NCBI GenBank assembly: GCA_937927895.1
Contig: CALGKA010000035.1
Coordinates: 1-64,000 of the forward strand
Direction of reading: 5' to 3'
DNA: 64,000 nt
Origin: an uncultured Granulosicoccaceae bacterium
GTDB lineage: Bacteria > Pseudomonadota > Gammaproteobacteria > Granulosicoccales > Granulosicoccaceae
Each line of letters starts with the position of its first letter. Position 1 is the stretch's first letter. The notes under the pieces are model-generated. The model was not told the DNA's origin and did not search any database. It saw only the letters and a list, made by a program, of their open reading frames with translations. The position numbers were made by a program, and so were the translations under genes. Shown here piece by piece: positions 19,441 to 28,256 of this stretch.

Positions 19441-20546
19441 TGAACACATTAAAGACACTCAGACACAGCCCTGTTAAGCAAGCGGGTCTGTCACTCATCG
19501 AACTGATGATCGCATCGGTTATTGGATTGTTTATTCTAGCGGGCGCTGTGACCATTTTTTCAAGTAACAGCTCCTCTTCTTCTATGTCTAACGGCATGGC
19601 GCGCCTACAAGACAGTGGCAGAGTCGCATTAGATATTATTAGCAATAGCGTTCGAATGGCAGGCTACTCAGGGTGCCGGTCAGAAACAAAAGCTTCTCCA
19701 TCACAGCTGGCTGTGGGGGCACCCGACTACGTACTACCGGACACAGCAATTTGGGGTTCTGAATATACAGCTGGTGGAACCTGGTCACCCACTCGCCCAG
19801 CAGAGTTAGCCAACCTCACAAACAGAGTTAGAGAAGGCACTGACGTAATCTATCTACAACATGGCAGTGGCCGAACAACTTTCCTTGCTACCAACATGAC
19901 TAGCGCTAGCGATAACCTTGTGTTAAACAACAACCCGGACATTAAATCCGGTGAACTGGTAGTGATTTCCGACTGCACTACTGCCGATATATTTCGTGCA
20001 TCAGGCGTAGCTGATGACACCGCAGGCAATCCTGTACTGACTCATGCCGGAGGCACCGTCAACAGCAGTGGAAATTTAAGCAAACCTTACACAGGCACAG
20101 CAGACACACAACCTTTACGTGTAATGGGATTCAATGCAAACGCCTACTTTGTAGGAGATACTGGTCGCGACAACGCCGCAGGGGAAGATATCTACTCTTT
20201 ATTCACCCTTGACACAACAGCAGCGACAATTGGTACCCCGACCGAACTGATTGAAGGTGTCGAGAATATCCAGATTTTATACGGTGAAACCCTACCAGCA
20301 TCAGGCACCGTTCGATATGTTTCTGCCAGCAACGTTAGTGATTGGGTAAATGTAGCTAGCGTACAAATAGGCCTGCTGATTGCCACCACCGATTCTGCAG
20401 GCAACTCAAACGATACACGAACCTATAACCTGGCAGGCACGTCAATTGGATCAACGGGCAATGGTGCACATGCGGGGGATCGACGCTTGCGAGCCAGTTT
20501 CAATAGCACAATACAGCTGCGAAATCGCAACTTAAGTTTAAACTAA
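19440..20546 (+). CDS. pilW: PilW-type minor pilin (set 1)
   Basis: 368 residues. The leader ends QAG and is followed by LSLIELMIASVIGLFILAGAVTIF, a normal type III signal with Glu5. PilW family features follow (RLQDSGRVALDIISNSVRMAGYSGC). The C-terminal part contains the usual LIEGVENIQILYG...VNVASVQIGLLI segment of PilW. It overlaps pilV by one base and is 9 bp before pilX. Gene length is in the PilW range. In assembled pili it bridges PilX/PilY1-type tip proteins to the PilV-FimU base. Confidence 0.9.
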   Translation: MNTLKTLRHSPVKQAGLSLIELMIASVIGLFILAGAVTIFSSNSSSSSMSNGMARLQDSGRVALDIISNSVRMAGYSGCRSETKASPSQLAVGAPDYVLPDTAIWGSEYTAGGTWSPTRPAELANLTNRVREGTDVIYLQHGSGRTTFLATNMTSASDNLVLNNNPDIKSGELVVISDCTTADIFRASGVADDTAGNPVLTHAGGTVNSSGNLSKPYTGTADTQPLRVMGFNANAYFVGDTGRDNAAGEDIYSLFTLDTTAATIGTPTELIEGVENIQILYGETLPASGTVRYVSASNVSDWVNVASVQIGLLIATTDSAGNSNDTRTYNLAGTSIGSTGNGAHAGDRRLRASFNSTIQLRNRNLSLN

Positions 20547-20555
20547 GGCGGACTT

Positions 20556-21017
20556 ATGCATAACTTACAGCAACTGAATTCGCTACCAGGCGATCAGCGC
20601 GGCGCAACACTTTTTGTAGCTCTTGTTCTATTGGTGCTTATCTCACTCATTGGTGTTGCTACGCTTAAGAGCGCTACCGTTGTAGAGAAATTATCGTCGA
20701 GCGATTACCAAAAGAACCTTTCCTTTCAGGCGTCTGAAAGTGCCGCCATAACAAGCCTTAAAGACACTGAAAATATGACAGCCATATTTGGCGACGCGCC
20801 AGTTTCGGGTCAAATCGACATAGAAACAAATATTGAAAACACATCTGCCAAAGTGCGGTATGCCTACGTTGGCAAAAGCGTCATTGAAGGGGCATCGATT
20901 GGATCTGTCGTAGGCCAACAATTCACTATTACATCTGATGGACAGATAACCGGTGACGCCAACGCATCTACCACCAGAACTGTTCACGGCATGCTGAAAA
21001 TTGTTCCTGCACTATAG
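20556..21017 (+). CDS. pilX: PilX-type minor pilin (set 1)
   Basis: 153 residues. The leader (MHNLQQLNSLPGDQRG) ends in Gly and is followed by ATLFVALVLLVLISLIGVATLKSA. As in other PilX/GspK-like proteins, the Glu5 of ordinary pilins is replaced (here Val at position 5), which fits a tip subunit that needs no subunit below-neutralising charge. SDYQKNLSFQASESA is the usual PilX block. It closes the plus-strand set. No PilY1 gene follows; the next gene is the convergent pilin at 21100, so PilY1 for this set must come from set 2 or elsewhere. Confidence 0.88.
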   Translation: MHNLQQLNSLPGDQRGATLFVALVLLVLISLIGVATLKSATVVEKLSSSDYQKNLSFQASESAAITSLKDTENMTAIFGDAPVSGQIDIETNIENTSAKVRYAYVGKSVIEGASIGSVVGQQFTITSDGQITGDANASTTRTVHGMLKIVPAL

Positions 21018-21099
21018 CCCTGTAAAAGCCACCACATAACCACCTTTTACAAAAGCTTTGCCTTTAAGGCAAGACTTTCACTAAATCCAGTAACAGAGA

Positions 21100-21483
21100 T
21101 TAATCCCAGTTTCCTTTCTCACCACGACTGCTTAATTCAAGAGTAGCATCACCTGCCGATGCATTTTGCGCTGTTGCCTTAAGGTTCACACATCGCCTGA
21201 TCGAAGTACCACAAGCTTCTGCAGTGATCACATGCCGTTGGCTGCCCGTCTCGACCATGGCACCATAACCTAAGTCGGTAAGCGTGGCAGTGTATTTAAG
21301 CTCACGCCTATAGTATTGTTCTTGTCTCTCCATTACCTCAAGCAACTTTGCAGAAGCTTCCGCGCGCGCCGCCCTTGTCAGGTAATTTTGATAAGACGGG
21401 TACGCGATCGCCGCTATGATGCCAATAATTGCAACCACAATTAAAAGCTCTATAAGTGAAAAGCCGCGGTTTTTAGTAACCAT
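21100..21483 (-). CDS. pilE: PilE-type pilin at the end of minor-pilin set 2
   Basis: 127 residues from ATG 21483, preceded by GGAG; the in-frame extension to 21546 only overlaps pilY1. The leader MVTKNRG precedes [28 protein letters not shown], a textbook type IVa pilin N-terminus with Glu5. The mature protein is small, with the [21 protein letters not shown] segment typical of PilE minor pilins and a short two-Cys loop (CGTSIRRC). It lies 4 bp after the pilY1 stop, so it is co-expressed with PilY1, as in the Pseudomonas fimU-pilVWXY1Y2E operon. Confidence 0.9.
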   Translation of the reverse strand: MVTKNRGFSLIELLIVVAIIGIIAAIAYPSYQNYLTRAARAEASAKLLEVMERQEQYYRRELKYTATLTDLGYGAMVETGSQRHVITAEACGTSIRRCVNLKATAQNASAGDATLELSSRGEKGNWD

Positions 21484-21487
21484 TAAT

Positions 21488-24400
21488 TTATTCTCCGTAG
21501 CCACTTGCTGCAGCGCCATTTTGTGTCGGTGGTGCGGTAAAGCCATCTTTCTCTATCCACCCGGTGCGTTGAAATTTTCTGAATGTTACATCAGCCGCCG
21601 AGCCACCCAGAAGGCTCTCTAACGAGTTAGCCGTATTACCCGTTATTATGAATGGCGCGCTGGTAGACCCCGTATCAATTAACTGCGGACCACTTTTAAG
21701 TCCAGACCCTATTTCTTCGTATTCAGCGCCATTTTCACGAAGGCGGATTTCACCACTGGGCAGATCGTTTATGTACAGACGCGATGAACCCAAAGGTGAT
21801 ACACACCCTTCATCGGGAACATCAGAGGCAGGGGGCATATAGGTAACAGTGAACACACTGTTGCGCGTTATGAAGGTCGGTTCTAATACTTTCTCGCCCT
21901 GTTCGAATGGTCGGTAGAAACCATATTCAACAGAGGTACTGGTATTTGAATCGCTAACATCGCGCATAATATCTGACGTAGCCCTAATGATGTCACTACT
22001 ACCATCAGTGTGCTTAACATACTGGTAGGCTTCAGATGGATTTTCACTTTGCGGTGTATTGAACACCCATCTATCCCTTAACACGAATAACTTGTTTAAA
22101 TGTGGCTCCTGGTACAACGGACTAGACCGCATACCCGACCCCATCATTAAGTTATAAAAAGCAGTACTGACACTAGTGCCATTGCGAACCACATCAATTT
22201 GATTGAAAAAGCGCAAGTTCTGATCAGGTGGCGACAAGGCCGCTATCTGACCACCTGACAAGTGCAATTCATCATTCGAACCGGCACGTTGATCTAAATC
22301 TATACGCCACACATTGCCTGCGATATCACTAAAATAAAGTATATTAACATTACCATCAGCATCGCTATCAATGACAACTGGTGTGGTAGGCACACTGTGC
22401 TCAATTGGTAGATTCAATGAATGATGTGCACCGTTTCCTACAGACCATACCAATGCACCCGTTTCAGGGTTGACCAAATATACAGCGTTACCATGACCGG
22501 TATTGGGTGTGGTTAGCTGGTCATATTCCAAATCTTTGTTGTCATATACATCAGCGTTATAACCGCCACTGAACATTAGTAACTCACGGCTAGCACATGC
22601 ATCTGGACAACCACTCCTGACAGTAATCATTTGCGGCTTTGACCACGTTTGCGCTAGATCTGCAAAGTAATGGCGATCATTCACACCATCGTTGTCCGTA
22701 TCTATGTCAAATGGCTCACCCGCTAATTCACCACCTGTTATCTTCCACATCACTTTAAATGGGTTTGTTTCTTGATCGCCGTTCGAGACGTCTAGCGCAT
22801 ACACTCTGTTACCACCGCGACGCTCGGTCATAAATAGCCACGCGGTATCAACCTCATAACTGTTGGCTGCATTGGGTTGCGGGTCTCTTTCTGTATGCAA
22901 TGTAAAGTTGCCATCCAAACCATAAACATGATCTACTGATGTGGCATCAGCAAAGTAACTTTGAATAGTAGGCATATGCTCTGACGGTGTGTACGCCCAC
23001 AACTCATCACCTGTTTCTGCGTCTAGCGCATGTAACATACCCATATTATTAGCGGTAAAAAGTACTTCGCTTCTGGCAGGAGTTACAGCAGTACTTTTGG
23101 TTGCCCAGTAACTCAAAAGCACAGGGCTATTGTGAAGAGTATCCGCCACAAAACCACTTCGAACAAAGTCTGACTCCTCATTAGTCAGAGGAAAGTCAGC
23201 CTGGTTGTCCACAGTGATTTCTACCGGTGTAATTTCTCCATTCACGGGTGCAACATTGTAGTCGGTATACCAGTTGCGATCTGTATTGACTCGTAACTTA
23301 GCTGCAAAACCACCAGCACTCACGGCTTCACCATCGCTAGCATCAGACCAAAAGCTACGTGAGGCTGGATCAATAAGATCCTGATCATCTATTACGGAGA
23401 TGTCGTTTTTATCAACTATTATACCCTCATCTGATATGCGGTACTTTTTTACATTTCCTTCCCAACGAACGGAACCACGTGTTTGAAACAGCGAGTAAAA
23501 AAGCTCATCGCGATGTCTACTTTCTGCGTACGAGTTTACGGACACAGTCGGTGCCGCAAAGGTTGAAGCAAACCCTTCAAAAATCTCTCTGAAAGCAGCG
23601 CTTAGGTCTTCGGTGTTATTGACAGTCGCATGCACACCTTCCCCACCGGACTGTGATAAAGACTGTAACCAGTCTTGTTCATAACTTAATCCTATTGTAT
23701 GAGTTTTTATTTTTTCCACGTCGTACATGTATTTTGTAAGTTCGGCCCCACAGAAACCGTTAGTCAAAATACTAGTATCGCCATCTGTGCCTTGATCCAG
23801 CGGATTCGAAGCACACCCGCCTTCCCCACCGACCAACGCATTCAACTCAGTATTAAACGCATCTGACTCCCCGGATGGTCTTCCGTCAGTAAGCAAAACA
23901 ACATGATTTTGCTGACACTCATTCTCAATGGGAGACGGCAATATAGACGATAAACTATCGGTAGGATTCTCGTGCAAGTCACCTTTAAAATAGTCTTTTG
24001 CATACCATAATGCTCTTACTGTCGGTGTTCCGCCACCTGCCTGAAGTGCATTGAGGCCTGTTAAAAACTCAGCTTGATGATCAGTATCTTCAACAGATCC
24101 AATCTCTGTGATCACCCTGGTCGCCAGGACAGTATTAGCAAAGTTCATTAATCCAATATTGACCCCCTGCAAATTAGCGCCATCTGCACAACCGTCAGGA
24201 GAATTGTCCGGAGCCGAACAAATCAGATCCTCAAGCGCACTCTTCATACCTTCAATACGTGATTGACCATTGGGCAGTAACTCATCCATTGAGCCAGAAG
24301 TATCGAGCACAAACAGAACATTAGGGATATAAGGTTCTCGAGAGAAGAAAATCTCCGTGTCATCAGCGGCGAGTGCGCTTGAGTAAGTCACAACAACCGC

Positions 24401-24493
24401 TGTAACGAACATAGTAAGTCGATGACAAACAGAGGACCACGCAGACACAGTGGCGCCAGCAAGTGCAGATTGTATTTTGAAGGGTGAACTCAT
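21488..24493 (-). CDS. pilY1: PilY1 type IV pilus tip adhesin
   Basis: 1001 residues from ATG 24493 (AGAG upstream); a TTG at 24517 lies inside pilX. A signal peptide is followed by a von Willebrand A domain with the metal-binding motif DTSGSMD (Asp64, Ser66, Ser68) and [11 protein letters not shown]. The C-terminal half is the PilY1 beta-propeller ([26 protein letters not shown]). Two Asp-rich calcium loops are visible: [11 protein letters not shown] near residue 600 and DSDADGNVN near residue 706, the latter followed by [14 protein letters not shown], the usual PilY1 calcium site. PilY1 sits on the pilus tip and acts in adhesion, twitching and surface sensing. It belongs to minor-pilin set 2. 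Confidence 0.95.
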   Translation of the reverse strand: MSSPFKIQSALAGATVSAWSSVCHRLTMFVTAVVVTYSSALAADDTEIFFSREPYIPNVLFVLDTSGSMDELLPNGQSRIEGMKSALEDLICSAPDNSPDGCADGANLQGVNIGLMNFANTVLATRVITEIGSVEDTDHQAEFLTGLNALQAGGGTPTVRALWYAKDYFKGDLHENPTDSLSSILPSPIENECQQNHVVLLTDGRPSGESDAFNTELNALVGGEGGCASNPLDQGTDGDTSILTNGFCGAELTKYMYDVEKIKTHTIGLSYEQDWLQSLSQSGGEGVHATVNNTEDLSAAFREIFEGFASTFAAPTVSVNSYAESRHRDELFYSLFQTRGSVRWEGNVKKYRISDEGIIVDKNDISVIDDQDLIDPASRSFWSDASDGEAVSAGGFAAKLRVNTDRNWYTDYNVAPVNGEITPVEITVDNQADFPLTNEESDFVRSGFVADTLHNSPVLLSYWATKSTAVTPARSEVLFTANNMGMLHALDAETGDELWAYTPSEHMPTIQSYFADATSVDHVYGLDGNFTLHTERDPQPNAANSYEVDTAWLFMTERRGGNRVYALDVSNGDQETNPFKVMWKITGGELAGEPFDIDTDNDGVNDRHYFADLAQTWSKPQMITVRSGCPDACASRELLMFSGGYNADVYDNKDLEYDQLTTPNTGHGNAVYLVNPETGALVWSVGNGAHHSLNLPIEHSVPTTPVVIDSDADGNVNILYFSDIAGNVWRIDLDQRAGSNDELHLSGGQIAALSPPDQNLRFFNQIDVVRNGTSVSTAFYNLMMGSGMRSSPLYQEPHLNKLFVLRDRWVFNTPQSENPSEAYQYVKHTDGSSDIIRATSDIMRDVSDSNTSTSVEYGFYRPFEQGEKVLEPTFITRNSVFTVTYMPPASDVPDEGCVSPLGSSRLYINDLPSGEIRLRENGAEYEEIGSGLKSGPQLIDTGSTSAPFIITGNTANSLESLLGGSAADVTFRKFQRTGWIEKDGFTAPPTQNGAAASGYGE

Positions 24494-24504
24494 CTCTCTA
24501 TATC

Positions 24505-25008
24505 CTATGGCCAACAATAAACATAACGCTGCGTTTGAACTGACCGAATACTTCCGAGCCCATCATCCAATGTTGCAGTGACATTGATATCTCCCGCCAT
24601 TACTTTCACCTTACCAATACTTTCACCCGGGCAACCAAAGGCATCTCTACGATTACCGGTAATATCTGCGTCTTGCAAAATAACATTTTCAGGAGTAGTC
24701 ATGAGAGGCTGAGCACTATCTCTATCTATCACCAGACTCATGTTTTCGCCGTTCCAGCTTGACTCTAACAAGCTATTTATAATCTGATCATCTTCACTTT
24801 GAGCGTTGCGATTAACATCGTCTATTTGAACATTCAACTCACTAGAGGCTGCATAGAAAACAGTTTGTCTAAACTGTTCGTTACGCACAACCGTTGATTG
24901 GTTCATGATATCGCTCATGGTGGTCACGCCAAGAACGGTCAGCACTATCAACGCGATCAACGCGACCAGCAGCGCTGCACCATTTTGTTTTGTCGATGGC
25001 AAATTCAT
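24505..25008 (-). CDS. pilX: PilX-type minor pilin (set 2)
   Basis: 167 residues. The leader MNLPSTKQNG is followed by AALLVALIALIVLTVLGVTTMS, again without Glu5 (Val there), the PilX hallmark. RQTVFYAASSELN corresponds to the conserved PilX block after the helix. It lies 3 bp after pilW and 11 bp before pilY1. It is clearly diverged from the set-1 PilX at 20556 (only the helix is similar by eye), which argues for an old duplication or separate origin of the two sets. Confidence 0.9.
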   Translation of the reverse strand: MNLPSTKQNGAALLVALIALIVLTVLGVTTMSDIMNQSTVVRNEQFRQTVFYAASSELNVQIDDVNRNAQSEDDQIINSLLESSWNGENMSLVIDRDSAQPLMTTPENVILQDADITGNRRDAFGCPGESIGKVKVMAGDINVTATLDDGLGSIRSVQTQRYVYCWP

Positions 25009-25011
25009 TTG

Positions 25012-25830
25012 TTATGGCAACTTGTTGTTGATTGTGATCGTGGTCGAGTAGACCTTTCTTGAAATCCTGTCGCTGAATGTTTCTTGCGGAGAATCAAGCA
25101 GCTGAAAAGGTACATCTCCAGCAATTTCCGATGTGGTATCTGCACCATCAGAAACCAACAAAGCTACCTTGGTAGATCGCACACCATCCCATGCATCTTG
25201 AATCTCATTAGGTGTAGCGCCAGCAGGCGCTACACGCGAAGCATCAACGTATCTATTTACCTGACCAGTAGCAGGGTCACTCACCCCGTAAAGCACTTGC
25301 AGGCGATCAATACCATCAATCAATGCGACGGCATCTCCTAACCATTCACCAGCTGCTATGTCATAACCTTGACAATACAAAGATGAAATTTGCCCACCTG
25401 CCGCTGCCGTATCGACATAAAAAACATTGGCTATTCTGCTGCCATCTGGCACATCGTTACCGACACAATCTTGATTGTTCTGTGGAAACATCTGTATAGC
25501 TATTTGGTCTGACTCACCGACGTTATCTGAATTATAAGTACACGGGTCAGCGTCACCACATTCTCCGACGTAAAAAGGCACATCAGTACCCATCGGGTTG
25601 TTGGTTCCCGCTTGACGTACAAACTGCGATAGATAGGAAATAGCAAAAGTACCGTTTGCCTCCAGTGTCGTATCTACACCTTGCTGCTTAAATAGTTTTG
25701 AAGAGGTACTAAGGTATTGCACCACCATTAAACTGATAAACAGCCCAATGACTATTGAGATCATCAATTCAATTAAATTCAATCCCAACTGACGACTGGC
25801 AAAGTACTGCTTTGATGAATTATTTCTCAT
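25012..25830 (-). CDS. pilW: PilW-type minor pilin (set 2)
   Basis: 272 residues. The leader ends RQLG and is followed by LNLIELMISIVIGLFISLMVVQYL with Glu5. The segment TTLEANGTFAISYLSQFVRQAGT is the PilW equivalent of the set-1 DSGRVALDII block, and LIDGIDRLQVLYGV matches the PilW C-terminal motif. It is about 100 residues shorter than the set-1 PilW. Its ATG overlaps the end of pilV by 4 bases. Confidence 0.9.
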   Translation of the reverse strand: MRNNSSKQYFASRQLGLNLIELMISIVIGLFISLMVVQYLSTSSKLFKQQGVDTTLEANGTFAISYLSQFVRQAGTNNPMGTDVPFYVGECGDADPCTYNSDNVGESDQIAIQMFPQNNQDCVGNDVPDGSRIANVFYVDTAAAGGQISSLYCQGYDIAAGEWLGDAVALIDGIDRLQVLYGVSDPATGQVNRYVDASRVAPAGATPNEIQDAWDGVRSTKVALLVSDGADTTSEIAGDVPFQLLDSPQETFSDRISRKVYSTTITINNKLP

Positions 25831-26438
25831 GGCACAAATCTCAATGTCATTGTGTCAACCTGTCCGGGATCATCTGCCTCGACACCATCTGGCGCTGTGC
25901 GAGCAAACCATGTAGTGGTTATTGATACTGTCGCGCCTAACTCATTACACTCAGTGGTATCCGTCATTACACCGACAGCATTTGGAAAAGCACAACTAAC
26001 ATCAACCTGCCAATCCATCACTTGATCTTGCAAACTACCGTCACCTACACAAAACGAATCGTAGAGATCAAATGCAGCCATATCGGTAGCAGTACAAGAC
26101 GCTACATCCAGGGACTCTGTATCGGAGCATACCTTTGTAACATCTAAACAATAATCGCCATCAGAATTGTATGGATCACCTGCATTGAGATAATCTTTTG
26201 CCGGAAGACTGTTACCCCGTATTCTATCGGCAAGGTCTTGTGACTTAGAGATAACATAAGATCGCTGCGACGAATCCATAGTCATGGCTATAGTGCGTAA
26301 CTGCAGCGCGGCAATTCCAACAACACCAAGCGCAAACACTACAAGCGCAATTAGCACTTCAATAAGGCTGACACCCCGCTCTTTGTCTGCAAGGTTTTTT
26401 AGAGAGCTTGCATGTTCAATTCTACTGACAGGCTGCAT
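25827..26438 (-). CDS. pilV: PilV-type minor pilin (set 2)
   Basis: 203 residues from ATG 26438. The leader of about 22 residues is long and ends ERG, followed by VSLIEVLIALVVFALGVVGIAALQLRTI; SYVISKSQDLADRIRGN is the PilV block. The gene begins inside the end of fimU (17-base overlap, different frame). The product carries several Cys residues in the C-terminal half (CLDVTKVC, SCTATD, FCVGD, SCAF, TECNE), many more than set-1 PilV, suggesting disulphide-stabilised structure. Confidence 0.88.
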   Translation of the reverse strand: MQPVSRIEHASSLKNLADKERGVSLIEVLIALVVFALGVVGIAALQLRTIAMTMDSSQRSYVISKSQDLADRIRGNSLPAKDYLNAGDPYNSDGDYCLDVTKVCSDTESLDVASCTATDMAAFDLYDSFCVGDGSLQDQVMDWQVDVSCAFPNAVGVMTDTTECNELGATVSITTTWFARTAPDGVEADDPGQVDTMTLRFVP

Positions 26439-26904
26439 TGCCGATAGGCCCTTCCGTGATATTTCCTGCGCGGTTAACATTAATCAAACGCCCATCAGTG
26501 GAATCTGTGAGTGAACTGCAGATTGCAATGGTAAATTGATTTTGCGGCCAGCCTCTGGGGTTGAATGTAAAAAGCATGTCGCTAATACTTCCGGTGGCTA
26601 CCAGGATTCGCCCCGAGCTGGTTGCAGTGCGAATGGTTTCTCGCGGCTCTGTGATACTTATGTCACCGCTCCAATCACTACCACTGCCTGCGACTGAAAC
26701 AAACGTGCCGCGTGATCGCGCTTCGTTGCGGGCGAGCTTTAGCAAAGACGTAATTCGGCGGGACTCAGAGAGCAACGATTGCCGCTTCATGTAATCCCTA
26801 TATTGTGGGCCAGCGAGACCCGCCAAGATGCCGATAATTGCTAGCACAATCATCAACTCAATGAGGGAAACACCACGATTTCTATTTTTAAATCGGCAGT
26901 TCAT
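26422..26904 (-). CDS. fimU: FimU/GspH-type minor pilin (set 2)
   Basis: 160 residues from ATG 26904. The leader MNCRFKNRNRG precedes VSLIELMIVLAIIGILAGLAGPQYRDYM with Glu5. The LLKLARNEARSRGTFVSV block and the final NRAGNITEGPIGNAACQ pattern are those of GspH/FimU pseudopilins. First gene of the minus-strand set 2 (FimU-PilV-PilW-PilX-PilY1-PilE). No clear ribosome-binding site is seen before the ATG, and an in-frame extension to 26961 exists but would give an implausibly long leader. Confidence 0.88.
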   Translation of the reverse strand: MNCRFKNRNRGVSLIELMIVLAIIGILAGLAGPQYRDYMKRQSLLSESRRITSLLKLARNEARSRGTFVSVAGSGSDWSGDISITEPRETIRTATSSGRILVATGSISDMLFTFNPRGWPQNQFTIAICSSLTDSTDGRLINVNRAGNITEGPIGNAACQ

Positions 26905-27173
26905 GAAAAGTGGAGATTTATCTCGGGGGCAAATCAGAATCAATGAAATCGCAATTCTCACGCCAAAGGACTGTGAATCAATCGCGCTTCACCCTGACTT
27001 ACTAAAACTAAACCAGTGCATGTATCACCAGGCGCGTAGAGCGCTTGATGTTACTAACGAAATGCGGGCCAACTCTCAGACTTAAACATTCCGCAGACCT
27101 GCCGATCTACTCCTTATAGCAAGCCATCACATGAGTTCGTTTTGGCATAACTTTTAATTGGCAGGAGAATGGC

Positions 27174-27578
27174 GTGAAAAATCGGCAATACGGCTTCACA
27201 CTTATTGAGTTGTTAATAGTAGTAGCAATTGTCGGAATTCTGGCAGGTATCGGTGTACCTTCGTATGGCAAGTACATGAGGGAATCACGCAGAACCGATG
27301 CACACATTGCATTGCGCGCTTCCGCACAAGAAATGGAACGCTGCCGAACGGAAGCATTCACCTTTGCAGATTGCAGCCCGAACAGCACTACTTCAGACAA
27401 TGGCTATTACAGCATTGCTGTATCAGGTCGAAGTAGCTCAGCGTTTATAGTGACGGCCACCGTGGTTAGCACCAAAGCACAGGCCAGCGACACAGATTGC
27501 AAAACAATGGCAATAAACGCAGCTGGAATTACCAGCGCTACGGATTCAACTGACACCGCTGCCACAGACTGCTGGTAG
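27174..27578 (+). CDS. Solitary PilE/ComP-like type IV pilin
   Basis: 134 residues, starting at GTG 27174 with AGGAG 7 nt upstream. The 7-residue leader (GTG-initiated, ending in Gly) is followed by [28 protein letters not shown] with Glu5, a canonical type IVa pilin. The mature part is short with Cys pairs (ERCRTEAFTFADC; DTDCKTMAIN...TDCW, Cys next to the C-terminus), a layout shared by PilE-like minor pilins and by the DNA-binding pilin ComP. It is divergent from fimU of set 2, separated by about 270 bp, and is transcribed alone. Confidence 0.88.
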   Translation: MKNRQYGFTLIELLIVVAIVGILAGIGVPSYGKYMRESRRTDAHIALRASAQEMERCRTEAFTFADCSPNSTTSDNGYYSIAVSGRSSSAFIVTATVVSTKAQASDTDCKTMAINAAGITSATDSTDTAATDCW

Positions 27579-27631
27579 TACTTGTGGAGAGAAGCAATTG
27601 AGCAACGCTTCTGAGTGTGCAGCACACAAAC

Positions 27632-27657
27632 AAAAACGGCCAGCAAAATGCCGGCCG
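27632..27657 (-). terminator. Rho-independent terminator of the cold-shock gene
   Basis: A 9-bp stem (27637-27645 with 27649-27657, one G-T wobble) with a 3-base loop. On the minus strand it is followed by TTTTTG. It lies 25 bp after the csp stop. Confidence 0.85.
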
Positions 27658-27682
27658 CTCTGTTTCATACTATTGTTATTCC

Positions 27683-27892
27683 CTAGTGAGGGGTAACTTC
27701 GTCAGCCTGAGGGCCTTTTTGGCCATCTACTTCTACAAATGAAACGGCTTGGCCTTCGACCAGGGTTTTACGCCCCTCACCGATAATGGATCGAAAGTGG
27801 ACAAATAAATCACTACCACTTTCACGTGAGATGAAGCCGTAGCCTTTCTCATCGTTGAACCACTTAACGGTTCCTTGCTGCTTTTCAGACAT
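27683..27892 (-). CDS. CspA-family cold-shock / RNA chaperone protein
   Basis: 69 residues, single OB-fold cold-shock domain. RNP-1 is KGYGFI (residues 16-21) and RNP-2 is DLFVHF (28-33). Such proteins melt RNA secondary structure and act as RNA chaperones or antiterminators. The usual VHF is followed by RSI where many relatives have SAI, and the basic/aromatic surface (KWFN, GYGF, VHF) is intact. It is monocistronic, with its own terminator and a long structured leader carrying a good promoter, so temperature or growth-phase control at the leader is plausible. Which of the Csp paralogues it corresponds to cannot be said. Confidence 0.95.
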   Translation of the reverse strand: MSEKQQGTVKWFNDEKGYGFISRESGSDLFVHFRSIIGEGRKTLVEGQAVSFVEVDGQKGPQADEVTPH

Positions 27893-28077
27893 TTTAAATC
27901 AGATCTCTATCTTGCACGTGCTCTCACACGCTTAACTATTTAAAGCGCCGGTACACCGGCGATGAAAACCGAATAGATTAAGCAATGGAGTTGACGATCA
28001 AGAGCAGCAAAGAGTGTTAACACGCAAACTACACGATTCTGTAAACCCACGCTTCTCTGCGCGGTCTTTAGATTATA
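27893..28077 (-). promoter_or_regulatory. Promoter and long 5' leader of the cold-shock gene
   Basis: On the minus strand a consensus -10 TATAAT (28077-28072) lies 16 bp after a TTGTTT -35-like hexamer. The predicted transcript would start near 28065 and carry a leader of about 170 nt. The leader contains a perfect GC-rich hairpin at 27946-27961 (CGCCGGT/ACCGGCG). cspA-type mRNAs of enterobacteria have leaders of similar length that act as thermosensors; equivalence here is inferred from length and position. The rest of the spacer up to 28256 holds nothing else recognisable. Confidence 0.55.
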
Positions 28078-28256
28078 TGGGCAAAATCGTAAAAAACAAA
28101 CAGATTTGAGAAATAAATCAGCAGCTTAGGTTACAGAAACTCGTTGCTGAGTATTTAATCACATCTGAGCTATTAACTTTTATCCGGCGTATTTGGCACA
28201 TCGCCAAAGGCATTTTTATCGTAAATTCGACATTCGGACTCTGCGATACGTTGCTA

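Noticed and set aside
21021-21051. Possible terminator between the convergent pilin operons (TGTAAAAG/CTTTTACA)
   Set aside because: The stem is AT-rich with a 15-base loop and no proper T-run follows on either strand.
27140-27165. TGGCA...-like sigma-54 promoter before the solitary pilin gene
   Set aside because: The -24 part is only partly matched and the -12 GC is missing.
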